31,197 bases of DNA from Oligoflexia bacterium (GCA_903842755.1 CAIMNF010000509.1:1-31197); one strand, 5' to 3'. Positions 8,294 through 17,389 are shown, counted from the first letter of the stretch. Notes: generated by a model not told the origin, from the sequence alone. Translations and numbers: made by a program.

Positions 8294-10645
8294 TTAGCTG
8301 CCACAGGCGATGCAATCATTCGGATTTTCGAGTGAACAGACCAACGCCTCTTCCTGCGACTTCTGATTTTCTGCCGTGGCTTTTGGTTGATCAACCGTAA
8401 ATTTAATTGCATCGGTCGCTGCTTTTGTTCGCAAATAGTACATCCCCGTTTTAAGCCCAAGCTTCCAGGCCGCGAAGTGTAAGGAGGTCAATTTTGCAAT
8501 ATTTGCTCCTTCCATATGGATATTTAAGCTTTGGGATTGGTCAATGAAGGGGGAGCGGCTTGCCGCCATTTCCAAGATACGCTTCTGTTTAATCTCCCAA
8601 ACGGTTTTATAAACCTCGCGCAAAGCCGCTGGAATTTCCTCAATCCCTTGAACGGAGCCATTATTTAAAATGATTTTGTCCTTGATGGATTTGCCCCAAA
8701 TTCCTAAGTCAATTAAATCTTGAACCAATGCCTTGTTAATGACGGTAAATTCGCCGGAAAGCACCCGACGGGTATATAGATTTGATGTAATGGGCTCAAT
8801 ACATTCGTTGTTTCCAAGAATTTGCGATGTGCTCGCAGTAGGCATTGGAGCCACTAACAAACTATTACGTACGCCTTGCTTTCTAATTTTAGCCTTTAGT
8901 TTTGTCCAATCCCAAAGCGGGGAAGGGGTAAAATTCCAAAGGTCAAATTGGAGTTTTCCTTCGGAAATAGGCGAACCCGCATAGCTTTCATAAGGGCCAT
9001 TTTTCAACGCTAAGTCGGCACTTGCGCTCAGCGCAGCAAAATAAATCGTCTCAAAGATTTGCTGATTTAAAAAGTTCGCCTCATCTGAATCAAATGGCAT
9101 GCGGAGTTTAAAAAAGGTATCCGCCAAGCCTTGGACGCCAATTCCAATCGGCCGGTTCTTGCGGTTCGAATATTCAGCCTCCGGAACAGGGTAATAATTT
9201 ACGTCAATAACCTTATTCAAATTTATCGTAATTTGGTAAGTAACGTCGTAAAGGTGTTGGAAGTCGTAGGTTTTATCCTTTACAAATTTTGGAAGTGCAA
9301 TAGAGGCCAAATTACACACCGCAATTTCTTTTTCCGAAGTATATTGAATGATTTCAGTACATAAGTTGGAAGATTTGATGGTTCCCAAATTCTTTTGGTT
9401 CGATTTTTCGTTGGCACTGTCTTTATAGAGCATGAAAGGTGAACCAGTTTCGATTTGGGATTCGACGATAGTTGCCCAAAGGTCACGCGCTTTAATTTGC
9501 TTTTTGTAGCGTTTTTCTTGCTCGTACTGAGAATAAAGAGCGCGAAATTTTTCACCGTAGCAATCGGCCAATCCAGGGGCTTCGTGGGGACAAAATAGCG
9601 ACCAGTCTTCATTTTTTTCTACACGCTCCATGAAAAGGTCGTTCATCCATAAGGCATAGAATAGGTCGCGCGCGCGCATTTCTTCTTTTCCGAAATTCTT
9701 TTTTAGCTCCAGAAAATCGAAAATGTCCGCGTGCCAAGGTTCCAGGTAAATGGCGAATGCTCCCTTGCGCTTACCGCCGCCTTGGTCCACATAGCGTGCG
9801 GTATCATTAAATACTTTTAACATCGGAATAATTCCATTGCTGGAACCATTCGTCCCCTTGATGAAGGTACCCTTTGCACGGATGTTATGAATGGAGAGCC
9901 CAATGCCGCCCGCGCTTTGTGAGATCAGTGCACATTGCTTTAAGGTGTCATAAATACCGGGAATGGAATCATCTTTCATGGCCAGCAAAAAGCACGAAGA
10001 CATTTGTGCTTTGTTCGTGCCCGCGTTGAATAGCGTGGGTGAAGCGTGGGTGAAAAACCCCGTGCTCATTAGCTCGTAAGTTTTAAAAGCGTTATCAAAG
10101 TCTTCGCCGTGAATTCCCAAAGCGACCCGCATGAGCATGTATTGCGGACGTTCAATGATTTTTTGATTCACTTTCAGGAGGTACGATTTTTCTAAAGTTT
10201 TATATGCAAAATAATCGTAATCGTAATCGCGCACCGTTTTAATGGTTTGGTTAATTAAATCTGCATTTTTTTGTGAGAGCTCATACAGCTCACGGCTAAT
10301 TAATGGAGAGTGCTCGTGGGTGTACTCTGACTTATTTAAATAAAGCTTTTCCATGCACTCGCTAAAAGTGGTCGGTGTATGACGATATAAGTTTGAAAGT
10401 AAAATGCGCGCGCCTAAAATCGAATAATCCGGATGAGTGCTGGAAAGATAAGCGCAAGTCTCGGCAGAGAGAACGTCTAGCTCTTGCGTCGTAATCCCGT
10501 CATAAATGCCTTCGATCGTCTTTTGGGCCACTAAAACGGGATCAACAAATTTGTCGTTCAAGCCAATGACTAAATTTTGAATTCGGTTGGTAATTTTGTC
10601 AAAACTAACGGGTTCCAGCTTTCCTGAGCGAGACAATACTTTCAT
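8294..10645 (-). CDS. nrdA: Class Ia ribonucleoside-diphosphate reductase, alpha subunit
   Basis: 783 residues, full length for NrdA. It reduces ribonucleoside diphosphates to deoxyribonucleotides with the NrdB radical subunit in the cytoplasm. Residues 1-95 are an ATP-cone (start KVLSRSGKLEPVSFDKI), so overall activity should respond to ATP/dATP. Active-site residues are visible: Cys218 (MSSCF) and Cys444 (AVCNLAS) as the redox pair, and N427-L-C429-T-E431 with Cys429 as thiyl-radical site. PMPTASTSQILGNNE follows. The C-terminal tail has the shuttle pair Cys778/Cys781 (DCIACGS). The ribosome site AAGGAG lies before the ATG, and nrdB ends nine bases upstream, so the order is nrdB-nrdA. Confidence 0.97.
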   Translation of the reverse strand: MKVLSRSGKLEPVSFDKITNRIQNLVIGLNDKFVDPVLVAQKTIEGIYDGITTQELDVLSAETCAYLSSTHPDYSILGARILLSNLYRHTPTTFSECMEKLYLNKSEYTHEHSPLISRELYELSQKNADLINQTIKTVRDYDYDYFAYKTLEKSYLLKVNQKIIERPQYMLMRVALGIHGEDFDNAFKTYELMSTGFFTHASPTLFNAGTNKAQMSSCFLLAMKDDSIPGIYDTLKQCALISQSAGGIGLSIHNIRAKGTFIKGTNGSSNGIIPMLKVFNDTARYVDQGGGKRKGAFAIYLEPWHADIFDFLELKKNFGKEEMRARDLFYALWMNDLFMERVEKNEDWSLFCPHEAPGLADCYGEKFRALYSQYEQEKRYKKQIKARDLWATIVESQIETGSPFMLYKDSANEKSNQKNLGTIKSSNLCTEIIQYTSEKEIAVCNLASIALPKFVKDKTYDFQHLYDVTYQITINLNKVIDVNYYPVPEAEYSNRKNRPIGIGVQGLADTFFKLRMPFDSDEANFLNQQIFETIYFAALSASADLALKNGPYESYAGSPISEGKLQFDLWNFTPSPLWDWTKLKAKIRKQGVRNSLLVAPMPTASTSQILGNNECIEPITSNLYTRRVLSGEFTVINKALVQDLIDLGIWGKSIKDKIILNNGSVQGIEEIPAALREVYKTVWEIKQKRILEMAASRSPFIDQSQSLNIHMEGANIAKLTSLHFAAWKLGLKTGMYYLRTKAATDAIKFTVDQPKATAENQKSQEEALVCSLENPNDCIACGS

Positions 10646-10654
10646 TCGTTCTCC

Positions 10655-11638
10655 TTAAAATTCTGCAGACAAATTAAATTCAAAATGGTTTTTAGTTTCT
10701 TGGGACGACGACATTACACCGGCCTTTTGATATTCGGAAACTTTCTTTTCAAAAAAATTAGTTTTGCCTTGAAGTGAGATCAATTCCATCCAATCAAACG
10801 GGTTTGAAGCATGATAATGGTTTGGTAGGTTTAAACTCCTCAAGAGACGGTCCGCTACAAACTCAATGTACTGTGACATCGCTTTGGAGTTCATGCCAAT
10901 CAATGACACTGGCAGTGACTCGGTAACAAATTCCTTTTCAATCAAGACCGCTTCACGAACAATTTCCAGAATGCGCTCATGCGGTAACGGTTTCAGCATT
11001 TGATAAAGATGGCAGGCAAAGTCCGTATGAAGCCCTTCGTCGCGGCTAATGAGTTCATTTGAAAATGTAAGTCCCGGCATGAGGCCGCGTTTTTTTAACC
11101 AAAAGATTGAACAAAAACTTCCGGAAAAGAAAATTCCTTCAACGCAAGCAAACGCAATCAAGCGTTCTGCAAAGCTTTGTTGAGAATCAATCCACTTTAG
11201 TGCCCAATCTGCTTTTTTCTTTACCGAAGGGATGTATTTAATTGCTTTAAAAAGCCGATCTTTTTCTTGAGGGTTCTTAATGTAGGTATCAATCAAAAGT
11301 CCGTAAGTTTCTGAGTGAATATTTTCCATCGCTATTTGAAACCCATAAAAGCAACGTGCTTCTGGAATAGGGACATCTTGATAAAATCGGAGCGCCAAAT
11401 TTTCATTCACGATTCCATCGCTGGCAGAAAAGAAGGCGAGCACAGTGGAAATATAGTGTTTCTCGTCCGCGTTTAGCGAATTCCAATCCGTGAGATCGGG
11501 ATAAAGGTCAATCTCTTCGGCGGTCCAAAATGAGGCGACGGCTTTTTTGTAATAGTTCCATATCTCTGGATATTTAATGGGCATCAGAATAAAACGTTCT
11601 TCGTCATGAAGGGATGAGAAATCTGTTTGCATAGTCAC
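10655..11638 (-). CDS. nrdB: Class Ia ribonucleoside-diphosphate reductase, beta subunit
   Basis: 327 residues of the ferritin-like radical-generating subunit. The di-iron ligands can be read: Asp44 (AEEIDL), Glu105 and His108 in ENIHSETY, Glu167 (VEGI), and Glu201 and His204 in RDEGLH. Tyr112 is four residues after His108, the position of the E. coli radical Tyr122, so this is a standard tyrosyl-radical enzyme and not the Phe-containing class Ic form. It is first gene of the operon with nrdA nine bases downstream. AAGAAGGA before the ATG serves as ribosome site, and two 16-base direct repeats sit in the leader. Aerobic deoxynucleotide synthesis is the expected role. Confidence 0.97.
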   Translation of the reverse strand: MTMQTDFSSLHDEERFILMPIKYPEIWNYYKKAVASFWTAEEIDLYPDLTDWNSLNADEKHYISTVLAFFSASDGIVNENLALRFYQDVPIPEARCFYGFQIAMENIHSETYGLLIDTYIKNPQEKDRLFKAIKYIPSVKKKADWALKWIDSQQSFAERLIAFACVEGIFFSGSFCSIFWLKKRGLMPGLTFSNELISRDEGLHTDFACHLYQMLKPLPHERILEIVREAVLIEKEFVTESLPVSLIGMNSKAMSQYIEFVADRLLRSLNLPNHYHASNPFDWMELISLQGKTNFFEKKVSEYQKAGVMSSSQETKNHFEFNLSAEF

Positions 11639-11665
11639 GGTTTCCTTCTTGTTTTTTTATGAGTC

Positions 11666-11698
11666 AATTGCTGTTAATACTTAATTGCTGTTAATACT
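11666..11698 (-). promoter_or_regulatory. Tandem 16-bp repeat in the nrdB leader
   Basis: The 16-mer AATTGCTGTTAATACT (+ strand) occurs at 11666-11681 and again at 11683-11698, a 17-base period. It begins 28 bases upstream of the nrdB ATG. Exact tandem copies at an operon head suggest a protein-binding site. It does not match the NrdR-box consensus, and I cannot name the regulator. A replication-slippage duplication without function is the alternative. Confidence 0.5.
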
Positions 11699-12065
11699 CG
11701 GTCGTTTTTAAAACTCAATGCTGCTGGAGCGTTGTAGATAGATCTTTGTTCGAGTTCGCGGCGGCGTTTATTTTTATAAAATTTATTTGAAAATAGACGA
11801 ATAACCCCTCCCCATCGTTTGGAAAATCTCCCTGTTGAATAAACGTTAACGGAACAAATTTGGGAAGACAACGGGAGGAGTGAAAAAAAATTGGCTAGAG
11901 AAAAAGTCTTTAAGTTTTGTAAAAAGTTGCCCCTCTTTTTTTTTGACGTAATGAATCATCGGTTGGGAATGGAAAAAATTTCATAGTAATACTCTAGAAA
12001 ACAAATTGGATCGGAACTGCGGGATGTGTTTAAACAAGGTCGGGAGTTAACTTATTAAAGTACAT
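11699..12065. other. Intergenic region upstream of nrdBA, no gene seen
   Basis: 367 bases between the nrdB leader repeats and the end of the beta-lactamase-like gene. It is A/T-rich with homopolymer runs (for example T9 near 11937-11945). The nrdB promoter should lie here, but no -35/-10 pair stands out. I see no convincing coding frame, RNA gene or terminator. Confidence 0.5.
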
Positions 12066-13388
12066 TTAGATAATGTATTTTTGGACAAGTGTGAGCGTCT
12101 TTTTGACTAGATCAAAAAAACGATTTTGTGAGATCGCGCGTTGAGGGTTGTTCCAGGTCAGGCTTAAACATGCTTGAACTCCTCGTTCATTTTTCAAGAG
12201 GTAAGTCATGCTGAGGACGCCGGGTTCAGAGCCACCTTTAAAGCCCACAGCCTTCCAATAGGGACTGAGTAATTCTCCGCTATCGATGAGCGGGATATTT
12301 TTCGATAAAATTTTATCAAGCTCCGGGCTTGACCGTTGCCCAAGCCAGAGAATTGCACTGCAATTTTCGTCGGTAGTTGCATGCCACTCGAGTTCTTGAA
12401 TAAAAGTGGGCGAATTCGTCGGTATGCCATTTTGCCCTACGGAAGTGATCGGTATTTGGGTAAGAAGCTCAAGGTCTTTTCTTTTTTCTGGCAGCAAGGC
12501 GTTTAGGTATTCTTGAGTATCCTTCGTGGGGATGGCCCACTTGAGTTTGAACATTTCGAGAGTAGACAACAATGGCAGGTGCTGTGTCTCTGAAAAATTT
12601 CCCATCTTAGGCAACATGTCTTCTACGTTTTCTCTACCCAGGAAATAAAGTAAATGGTCGGTGGCGGTATTGTCACTAATGGAAATCATATTTTCGGCGT
12701 AGTGATACAGAGTTTCCGGCGTTCCAGACGCGATATTTTGCATCGTTCCGGAAGGAAGCGACTTCCATTCTTCGTGGATGGGTAGGATTTCTGTCCATTG
12801 GAGCTGCCCCGCTTGAATGGATTCGAGAAGCTTTCCTAAAATATAGAGCTTGAACGTCGAGCCAATTGAAAAAGACTTGTTCGCATTTTGCGTGAGGTAA
12901 AGTGAGTGGTTTTGAGTGGTGAATGTTGCAGAAAAATGGTGAGCATCATCTAAGACATTAAACGCTGCGGGCAAGTCGTTCCAAGAGTTTAGGTGAATGC
13001 GCGGATCATCGATCCCGTCTAAGGTTAGTCCATCAATGAGCGTTGTTTTTGAATTGTAGTGAAGCCGCACTTGACCGTTAATTCCAAAACTTCCGGTAAA
13101 TTGGACTTGTAAATGATCGTCCGGTTTTTCATGAATGGAAAACTTGGTGCAGGACCCAATATCTTGGTTGAGTTCCTGGAAGATAGACTGGATTTGTACA
13201 AGGGGCACGGCTTGAATAAAATCTTGAGTAAAGTGATTTTGGTACTCTTGGGAGGTGGAGCTAGGATGAAGTTGAATAAGCTGCGAGCAAATAAATGTAA
13301 GGTGATTCTGGAGTTCTGGGGGGTAGGCTAAAGCAGACGTTTTCAAAAGTATTAGCGAAATAATCGGTACCAATTGAAAATTTTTCAT
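12066..13388 (-). CDS. Class A beta-lactamase-like serine hydrolase with extra N-terminal domain
   Basis: 440 residues with a signal peptide (about 1-21), so periplasmic. Residues about 150-440 hold the serine beta-lactamase motifs: S177-T-F-K180 (SxxK), S238-D239-N240 (SDN) and K384-G-G (KTG position). Residues about 25-130 form a separate alpha+beta domain similar in layout to the NTF2/steroid-isomerase-like domain of ORF12-type proteins. At 440 residues it is much longer than a resistance-type class A enzyme (about 290), and the KGG variant and extra domain argue against a simple antibiotic-resistance role. An esterase or cell-wall-related hydrolase is possible. On the - strand TTGATT and GATACC lie upstream 16 bases apart and could be its promoter. 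Confidence 0.75.
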   Translation of the reverse strand: MKNFQLVPIISLILLKTSALAYPPELQNHLTFICSQLIQLHPSSTSQEYQNHFTQDFIQAVPLVQIQSIFQELNQDIGSCTKFSIHEKPDDHLQVQFTGSFGINGQVRLHYNSKTTLIDGLTLDGIDDPRIHLNSWNDLPAAFNVLDDAHHFSATFTTQNHSLYLTQNANKSFSIGSTFKLYILGKLLESIQAGQLQWTEILPIHEEWKSLPSGTMQNIASGTPETLYHYAENMISISDNTATDHLLYFLGRENVEDMLPKMGNFSETQHLPLLSTLEMFKLKWAIPTKDTQEYLNALLPEKRKDLELLTQIPITSVGQNGIPTNSPTFIQELEWHATTDENCSAILWLGQRSSPELDKILSKNIPLIDSGELLSPYWKAVGFKGGSEPGVLSMTYLLKNERGVQACLSLTWNNPQRAISQNRFFDLVKKTLTLVQKYII

Positions 13389-13505
13389 GGGGGGATCGGT
13401 ATCACGGAAGTAAGACCTAAATCAAGCCTGATTAATCTTGATAAGGATGCTGATTTGTGTCACTTAGGGAACGCAGTTTTTAACTTTAACCATAGGAGAA
13501 TATTT

Positions 13506-13829
13506 ATGAATTGTTCTACACATGAAAAACACGATCACATCCATGGCCCGAATTGCGGGCACCCAGCAGTAAAGCATTTAGACCATGTGGATTATTTGCA
13601 TGAAGGGCACCTTCATCACCTTCATCAAGGTCACATTGATGAACATGAGCTTGAAGCGTCTGAAAAAAATCCCACGACTTGCTCGCCCGTTGCATGCGGT
13701 GTCGATCATGCGAATAGTGAAAAAATTCCTCACGCTGGGCACTTTGATTACCTAGTAAATGGCCGACTTCACCATGCGCACGATGGCCATTGCGATGATC
13801 ATGGGCCAATTGCGCTTGCTACGAACTAA
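13506..13829 (+). CDS. His-rich metal-binding protein
   Basis: 107 residues from the ATG at 13506, with TAGGAG seven bases before it; this start is preferred over an upstream in-frame one because of that site. There are 22 His and five Cys. Two copies of a unit can be aligned (about residues 24-48 and 76-100): H-x-x-H-x-D-Y-L-x-x-G-x-L-H-H-x-H-x-G-H-x-D-x-H. There is no signal peptide, so it is probably cytoplasmic. Such proteins bind Zn or Ni and serve in storage or buffering, which fits the nearby TonB system and ZIP transporter. It converges with the receptor gene; the stop codons overlap. Confidence 0.75.
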   Translation: MNCSTHEKHDHIHGPNCGHPAVKHLDHVDYLHEGHLHHLHQGHIDEHELEASEKNPTTCSPVACGVDHANSEKIPHAGHFDYLVNGRLHHAHDGHCDDHGPIALATN

Positions 13830-16255
13830 AGTTCTTTCGAGATTCGAGCAAAAATTTCTCTTCCAGCGGAGTAATGGTTCCCATTATAGCCGTTAGCGAC
13901 GTTGATGGGATAAAGATTATCTAAAATATTTAAGAGGTCGACCGATAGTTTTGTTTTGCTCCACCAAGATCCTTGGCTGAAATCGTAGCCAATACTGGTG
14001 TCAAACGTGAGGTGTGAGGGGAGGCTAAGTGTGTTGTTCGGACCGGTTCTTAAGCCGCTGCCGAATAAGGCTTCCCCTGTCCACCACCAGTGATCTGTCT
14101 TGTAGGTTACCCCGGAATTGGCGGTGTGCACCTGGACATGGTCCAAAAATTGATACCCGCCCGTGCTCGCGCTGGTTCCCGTAGGAAAAGAAAATAGTCC
14201 GCCGCTAATCCCGCTCCCTTTTGCAATTTCATATGAGTAATTGAAATAATCCGCCCATTTCTGATTTAATTTACCTTGTATCGAAAACTCAACGCCATAA
14301 GCGTATCCGTGTGAAAAGTTATACGGCTGAGCAATGGAAGTGTTTAACAGTTGGCTATCGTCCAACATGTTTTTTGCCAATTTTCCGTAAATATTTAGAT
14401 TCATGACTTGGTCATTCCATTGGTGCGAGGCGCCGACCTCGGCGTAATTGTCCTTTTCCGCTTTGATGTCGTAGGGGGCGAGAGCGTTGCCGGCTCCGAT
14501 GTTGACGAAGGTGTCGCGCAGGTTTTCGACAGGGGCAGGTTGAAAAGAAAGTCCGTAAAAGACGTGAAAAACAGTGTTTTCCGATGCTTTATAACTGAGC
14601 CCCAGTCGTGGTTGGAGCCACGAGTCTTGAGTAGTCACGTCTGAAAAATGGTATTGGGTAGCATCGAATCGTAATCCTGCGCTCAGGGTGAGCGTGTGGG
14701 TAAGTTTGTATTCGTCCTGAAGGTACACGCTTTCTAGATAGCCGGTGTCTTCATTATTGTCCGAGCTGTATACCGGCGCTTGTCCTTGCTCCTGCGAAAT
14801 CACGGAGATCGGGCCCGAGGAGTTGGATTGCTGGAGTTGAAACCCAGCCTTGATGAGGTGGGAATCATTCCATCGGTCCGAGAAGTCACCTTTAATTCCT
14901 TCATTCAGAGTGACGCGGTCTTCTGCAAAGCTAGAGGGATTACTGTTCGGAATTGCGCCGGCGTTTGCGGCGTAAAGGTCATTAGTGGGGTCATTCAACA
15001 CGTGAATCTTAGAGATTTTGAAATACGGGGCAAGTTGTAGAAAGGCATGGGGACTAAAACTGTGCTTCCATACGAGTTGAGAATACGCATTATTTTCGGC
15101 TTGAGCGTCGTTCGTGTTGTAGGGAACGTAATTCAGAGGGCCGTTTTGCCACGGATCGGAATAGCCCGAATTAAAAATGGGGCTTGTGGCGCTAAACGAA
15201 GCAGGGAAGTTTGGAATTTGGTAAAAGTTATATGAGTTATAAGTAATAAAAGAAAGTTTGTCTGTATTTCCCAATTGCCAGTCCAATTTAATGAACTCGT
15301 CGTTGCCATTGCTTTGATCATGGACGGCGTCCGAGGTCCCCTGGCTTGGATTGGCTAAGGATTGCGGCTGCGGCGTTTCTAGACCTCGGTCGGTTTGGGT
15401 GTAGCTCGCGGATAAAAAATAATGGAAGTTTCCCGCTGAGTTCGAACCGCTGTAGCTTCCCTGAGGCGTTAAGGTGTTGTAAGCGCCGTAGCCAATCCCC
15501 ACGGTTCCGCCAGGCGTTTCGGATCCGGATTTGGTGATGATGTTCACGACAGCCGAAAGGCGTTCGCCATATTCCGCTGGAATGCCGCCAGTGATGACTT
15601 CCATGTGATCAATGTTTCGAGGGCTAAAGGCTTGTCCAAAAGTGTTGGACGGAGAATCAGGCAGTTGTACCCCGTCAATTTGGTATTGAATGTTGGCATG
15701 ATTCCCACGAATGTAAGACTGACCAAAGGGACCTTGAATGATTCCTGGATTCGTCGTGGCTAATAACTTGGGAAGTTTAATATCGTCACCCTGGGGAAGG
15801 GCTTGAATGGTTTCTTTGTTGATTTCTCGGGTGCTGGAGGGCGCCGTTCCGCTGACCAGGTTTCTTTTGGCTTGAACTTTAACGGTCATGACGGGTTCAT
15901 CTGAACTTTGGTGGTTTTGCTTTAATTGAATTTTGAGCTCGGCATTGGCTCCGGACGCAATGTGGAGTGAAAAGCGATTGGGGTTGAAGTCATTTGCTTC
16001 GGTCACGACGGTGTAATTTCCAAAGTCCAGGGGGTAGGCCTCAAAGTCGCCAGCGGCGCCGGTCGTTTTCTCAAAGAGAGTGCTCCCGTTTTCGCTTAAA
16101 ATTTTTACGTGTGCACCGCCAACCGCAATTCCGTCTTGATCTAAAACCGTGCCGGAGACTGAGCCCGAAGTTCCCGCAACGGAAGCAGTTGAAAAAAAGT
16201 TCGCAAGAGTACACAGAACGAGGAAGCAAGCCTGGCTAAAAAATAGTTTTAACAT
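13826..16255 (-). CDS. TonB-dependent outer-membrane receptor
   Basis: 809 residues. After a signal peptide (about 1-27), residues 30-115 form a carboxypeptidase-regulatory-like beta domain (SGTVLDQDG, VVTEANDF). A TonB-box-like stretch VMTVKVQAKR follows near 123-132. The plug domain comes next (QSYIRGNHANIQYQIDGVQLP, ITGGIPAEYGERLSAVVNI), and about 550 residues of 22-strand-type barrel end in FARISKEL. It should import a ligand energised by ExbBD-TonB, encoded divergently 83 bases away. The His-rich neighbour and the ZIP gene suggest a metal or metal chelate, but the ligand cannot be read from sequence. Its stop overlaps that of the His-rich gene. Confidence 0.9.
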   Translation of the reverse strand: MLKLFFSQACFLVLCTLANFFSTASVAGTSGSVSGTVLDQDGIAVGGAHVKILSENGSTLFEKTTGAAGDFEAYPLDFGNYTVVTEANDFNPNRFSLHIASGANAELKIQLKQNHQSSDEPVMTVKVQAKRNLVSGTAPSSTREINKETIQALPQGDDIKLPKLLATTNPGIIQGPFGQSYIRGNHANIQYQIDGVQLPDSPSNTFGQAFSPRNIDHMEVITGGIPAEYGERLSAVVNIITKSGSETPGGTVGIGYGAYNTLTPQGSYSGSNSAGNFHYFLSASYTQTDRGLETPQPQSLANPSQGTSDAVHDQSNGNDEFIKLDWQLGNTDKLSFITYNSYNFYQIPNFPASFSATSPIFNSGYSDPWQNGPLNYVPYNTNDAQAENNAYSQLVWKHSFSPHAFLQLAPYFKISKIHVLNDPTNDLYAANAGAIPNSNPSSFAEDRVTLNEGIKGDFSDRWNDSHLIKAGFQLQQSNSSGPISVISQEQGQAPVYSSDNNEDTGYLESVYLQDEYKLTHTLTLSAGLRFDATQYHFSDVTTQDSWLQPRLGLSYKASENTVFHVFYGLSFQPAPVENLRDTFVNIGAGNALAPYDIKAEKDNYAEVGASHQWNDQVMNLNIYGKLAKNMLDDSQLLNTSIAQPYNFSHGYAYGVEFSIQGKLNQKWADYFNYSYEIAKGSGISGGLFSFPTGTSASTGGYQFLDHVQVHTANSGVTYKTDHWWWTGEALFGSGLRTGPNNTLSLPSHLTFDTSIGYDFSQGSWWSKTKLSVDLLNILDNLYPINVANGYNGNHYSAGREIFARISKEL

Positions 16256-16302
16256 TGGATAAACGCTAAGTTAACCAGAAAAGGCTGGCAATGAAAATGC
16301 AA

Positions 16303-16331
16303 TTGAATTGAGTGGAGAAAAGTCCTACTCT
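16303..16331 (+). promoter_or_regulatory. Sigma-70-like promoter for exbB-exbD-tonB
   Basis: TTGAAT at 16303-16308 and TACTCT at 16326-16331 are 17 bases apart. The predicted start of transcription lies at or one or two bases before the ATG at 16339. This supports that start over the in-frame GTG at 16312, which lies between the two hexamers, and implies a nearly leaderless mRNA. Confidence 0.45.
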
Positions 16332-16338
16332 GTGGGCT

Positions 16339-16995
16339 ATGCAAACCATAGAGTCTTTTTTTGAACTCATCAAACATGGCGGTTTGATGATGGTGCCGCT
16401 TTTAATTTCTGCTTTTATTGGATTGACGATCATTTTTGAGCGCGGATACATGCTGAAAAAAACCTTTTTTTTACCGGAAAATATTAAAGAAAAGCTGAGA
16501 GCGGACTTGAGTGCCTCCAACAGAGGCGATCGCCAAGCATTAGTAGTTCAGGCTAAAGAGATTGCAAAGGTGCACGCGCGTTCCCCGGTCGCTCAAGTGG
16601 TCCGCATCGGATTAGAAAACGTTGCTGCAGCGCCAGAAGACGTAGAGCGACTGATGGCAAATGAAGCCCAGCGATGGATTCCGTTACTGGAAAAGCGGTT
16701 AGAAATTCTAGACACTATTATTACTGCAGCGCCGCTCATGGGCCTGCTGGGAACCATTACCGGAATGATGGCGTCTTTCAAAGTGTTGTCCGAAAAAGGA
16801 GTGAATGAGCCTAATGCAATTACGGGCGGTGTGGCCGAAGCCCTGATCGCAACCGCCACGGGGCTAGTGATCGCGCTGATTTGTCTGCTTGCTTATAATT
16901 ACTTTAGCGCCGTCGTGAAAGAGTATATCACCTCCATGGAAGAAATGGCGAACCTTTTGCTTGAGGCAAAAGGGGGCAAAAGAAATGAAAATTAA
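16339..16995 (+). CDS. exbB: ExbB/TolQ-type proton channel subunit
   Basis: 218 residues from the ATG at 16339. An inner-membrane protein that with ExbD uses the proton gradient to drive TonB. The family pattern is complete: an N-terminal membrane segment (HGGLMMVPLLISAFIGLTII) followed by ERGYML, a cytoplasmic loop, then ITAAPLMGLLGTITGMMASF and a final segment rich in small residues (GGVAEALIATATGLVIALICLLAYN). It is first of a tight operon; the exbD ATG lies inside its last codons. It is divergent from the TonB-dependent receptor, so the two units may be co-regulated. Confidence 0.92.
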   Translation: MQTIESFFELIKHGGLMMVPLLISAFIGLTIIFERGYMLKKTFFLPENIKEKLRADLSASNRGDRQALVVQAKEIAKVHARSPVAQVVRIGLENVAAAPEDVERLMANEAQRWIPLLEKRLEILDTIITAAPLMGLLGTITGMMASFKVLSEKGVNEPNAITGGVAEALIATATGLVIALICLLAYNYFSAVVKEYITSMEEMANLLLEAKGGKRNEN

Positions 16996-17389
16996 GCGTC
17001 CTCCTTTAAAAAAACCGCGAATTGAAATCATTCCCATGATCGACGTCATTTTTTTTCTGTTGGTATTTTTTATGGTGTCGTCGCTCGCGCATGAAAAGTT
17101 TAATGGGATGCCGGTGAATTTACCGAAAACTTCTTCTGCTCCGCAGGCGGTCGTTCAGAAAATTACGCTTTCGATTGAAGCTTCGGGCGATCTTTACTTA
17201 AATAAGAGCAAAGTAAGTTTGGCTAGTTTGGCAGACACCTTGGCGCATCTGATGGCAGCGACTCCCGACGAAACGGTGATCGTGAACGCGGATAAGAACG
17301 CGAATTATGGGCTGGTGATGGCGGCCATGGATCAAGCAAAAAAAATTGGAGTGAGAAAGTTTGCGCTCTTGTCTCATTTTGAAAAATGA
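16985..17389 (+). CDS. exbD: ExbD/TolR-type energy-transduction protein
   Basis: 134 residues from the ATG at 16985, overlapping the end of exbB by 11 bases, with a run of five G seven bases upstream as ribosome site. A short basic cytoplasmic tail (KIKRPPLKKPRIEI) precedes the single membrane helix IPMIDVIFFLLVFFMVSSL, which holds the conserved proton-relay Asp. A periplasmic domain follows, with GDLYLNKSKVSL and VIVNADKNANYGLVMAAMDQAKKIG typical of ExbD/TolR. The gene overlaps tonB by four bases (ATGA), indicating coupled translation. Confidence 0.92.
   Translation: MKIKRPPLKKPRIEIIPMIDVIFFLLVFFMVSSLAHEKFNGMPVNLPKTSSAPQAVVQKITLSIEASGDLYLNKSKVSLASLADTLAHLMAATPDETVIVNADKNANYGLVMAAMDQAKKIGVRKFALLSHFEK

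Noticed and set aside
13516..13809. A His-rich antisense frame opposite the His-rich protein gene
   Set aside because: His codons (CAT/CAC) read as Met/Val on the other strand, and shifted frames again give His; the + frame has the ribosome site and the repeated motif.
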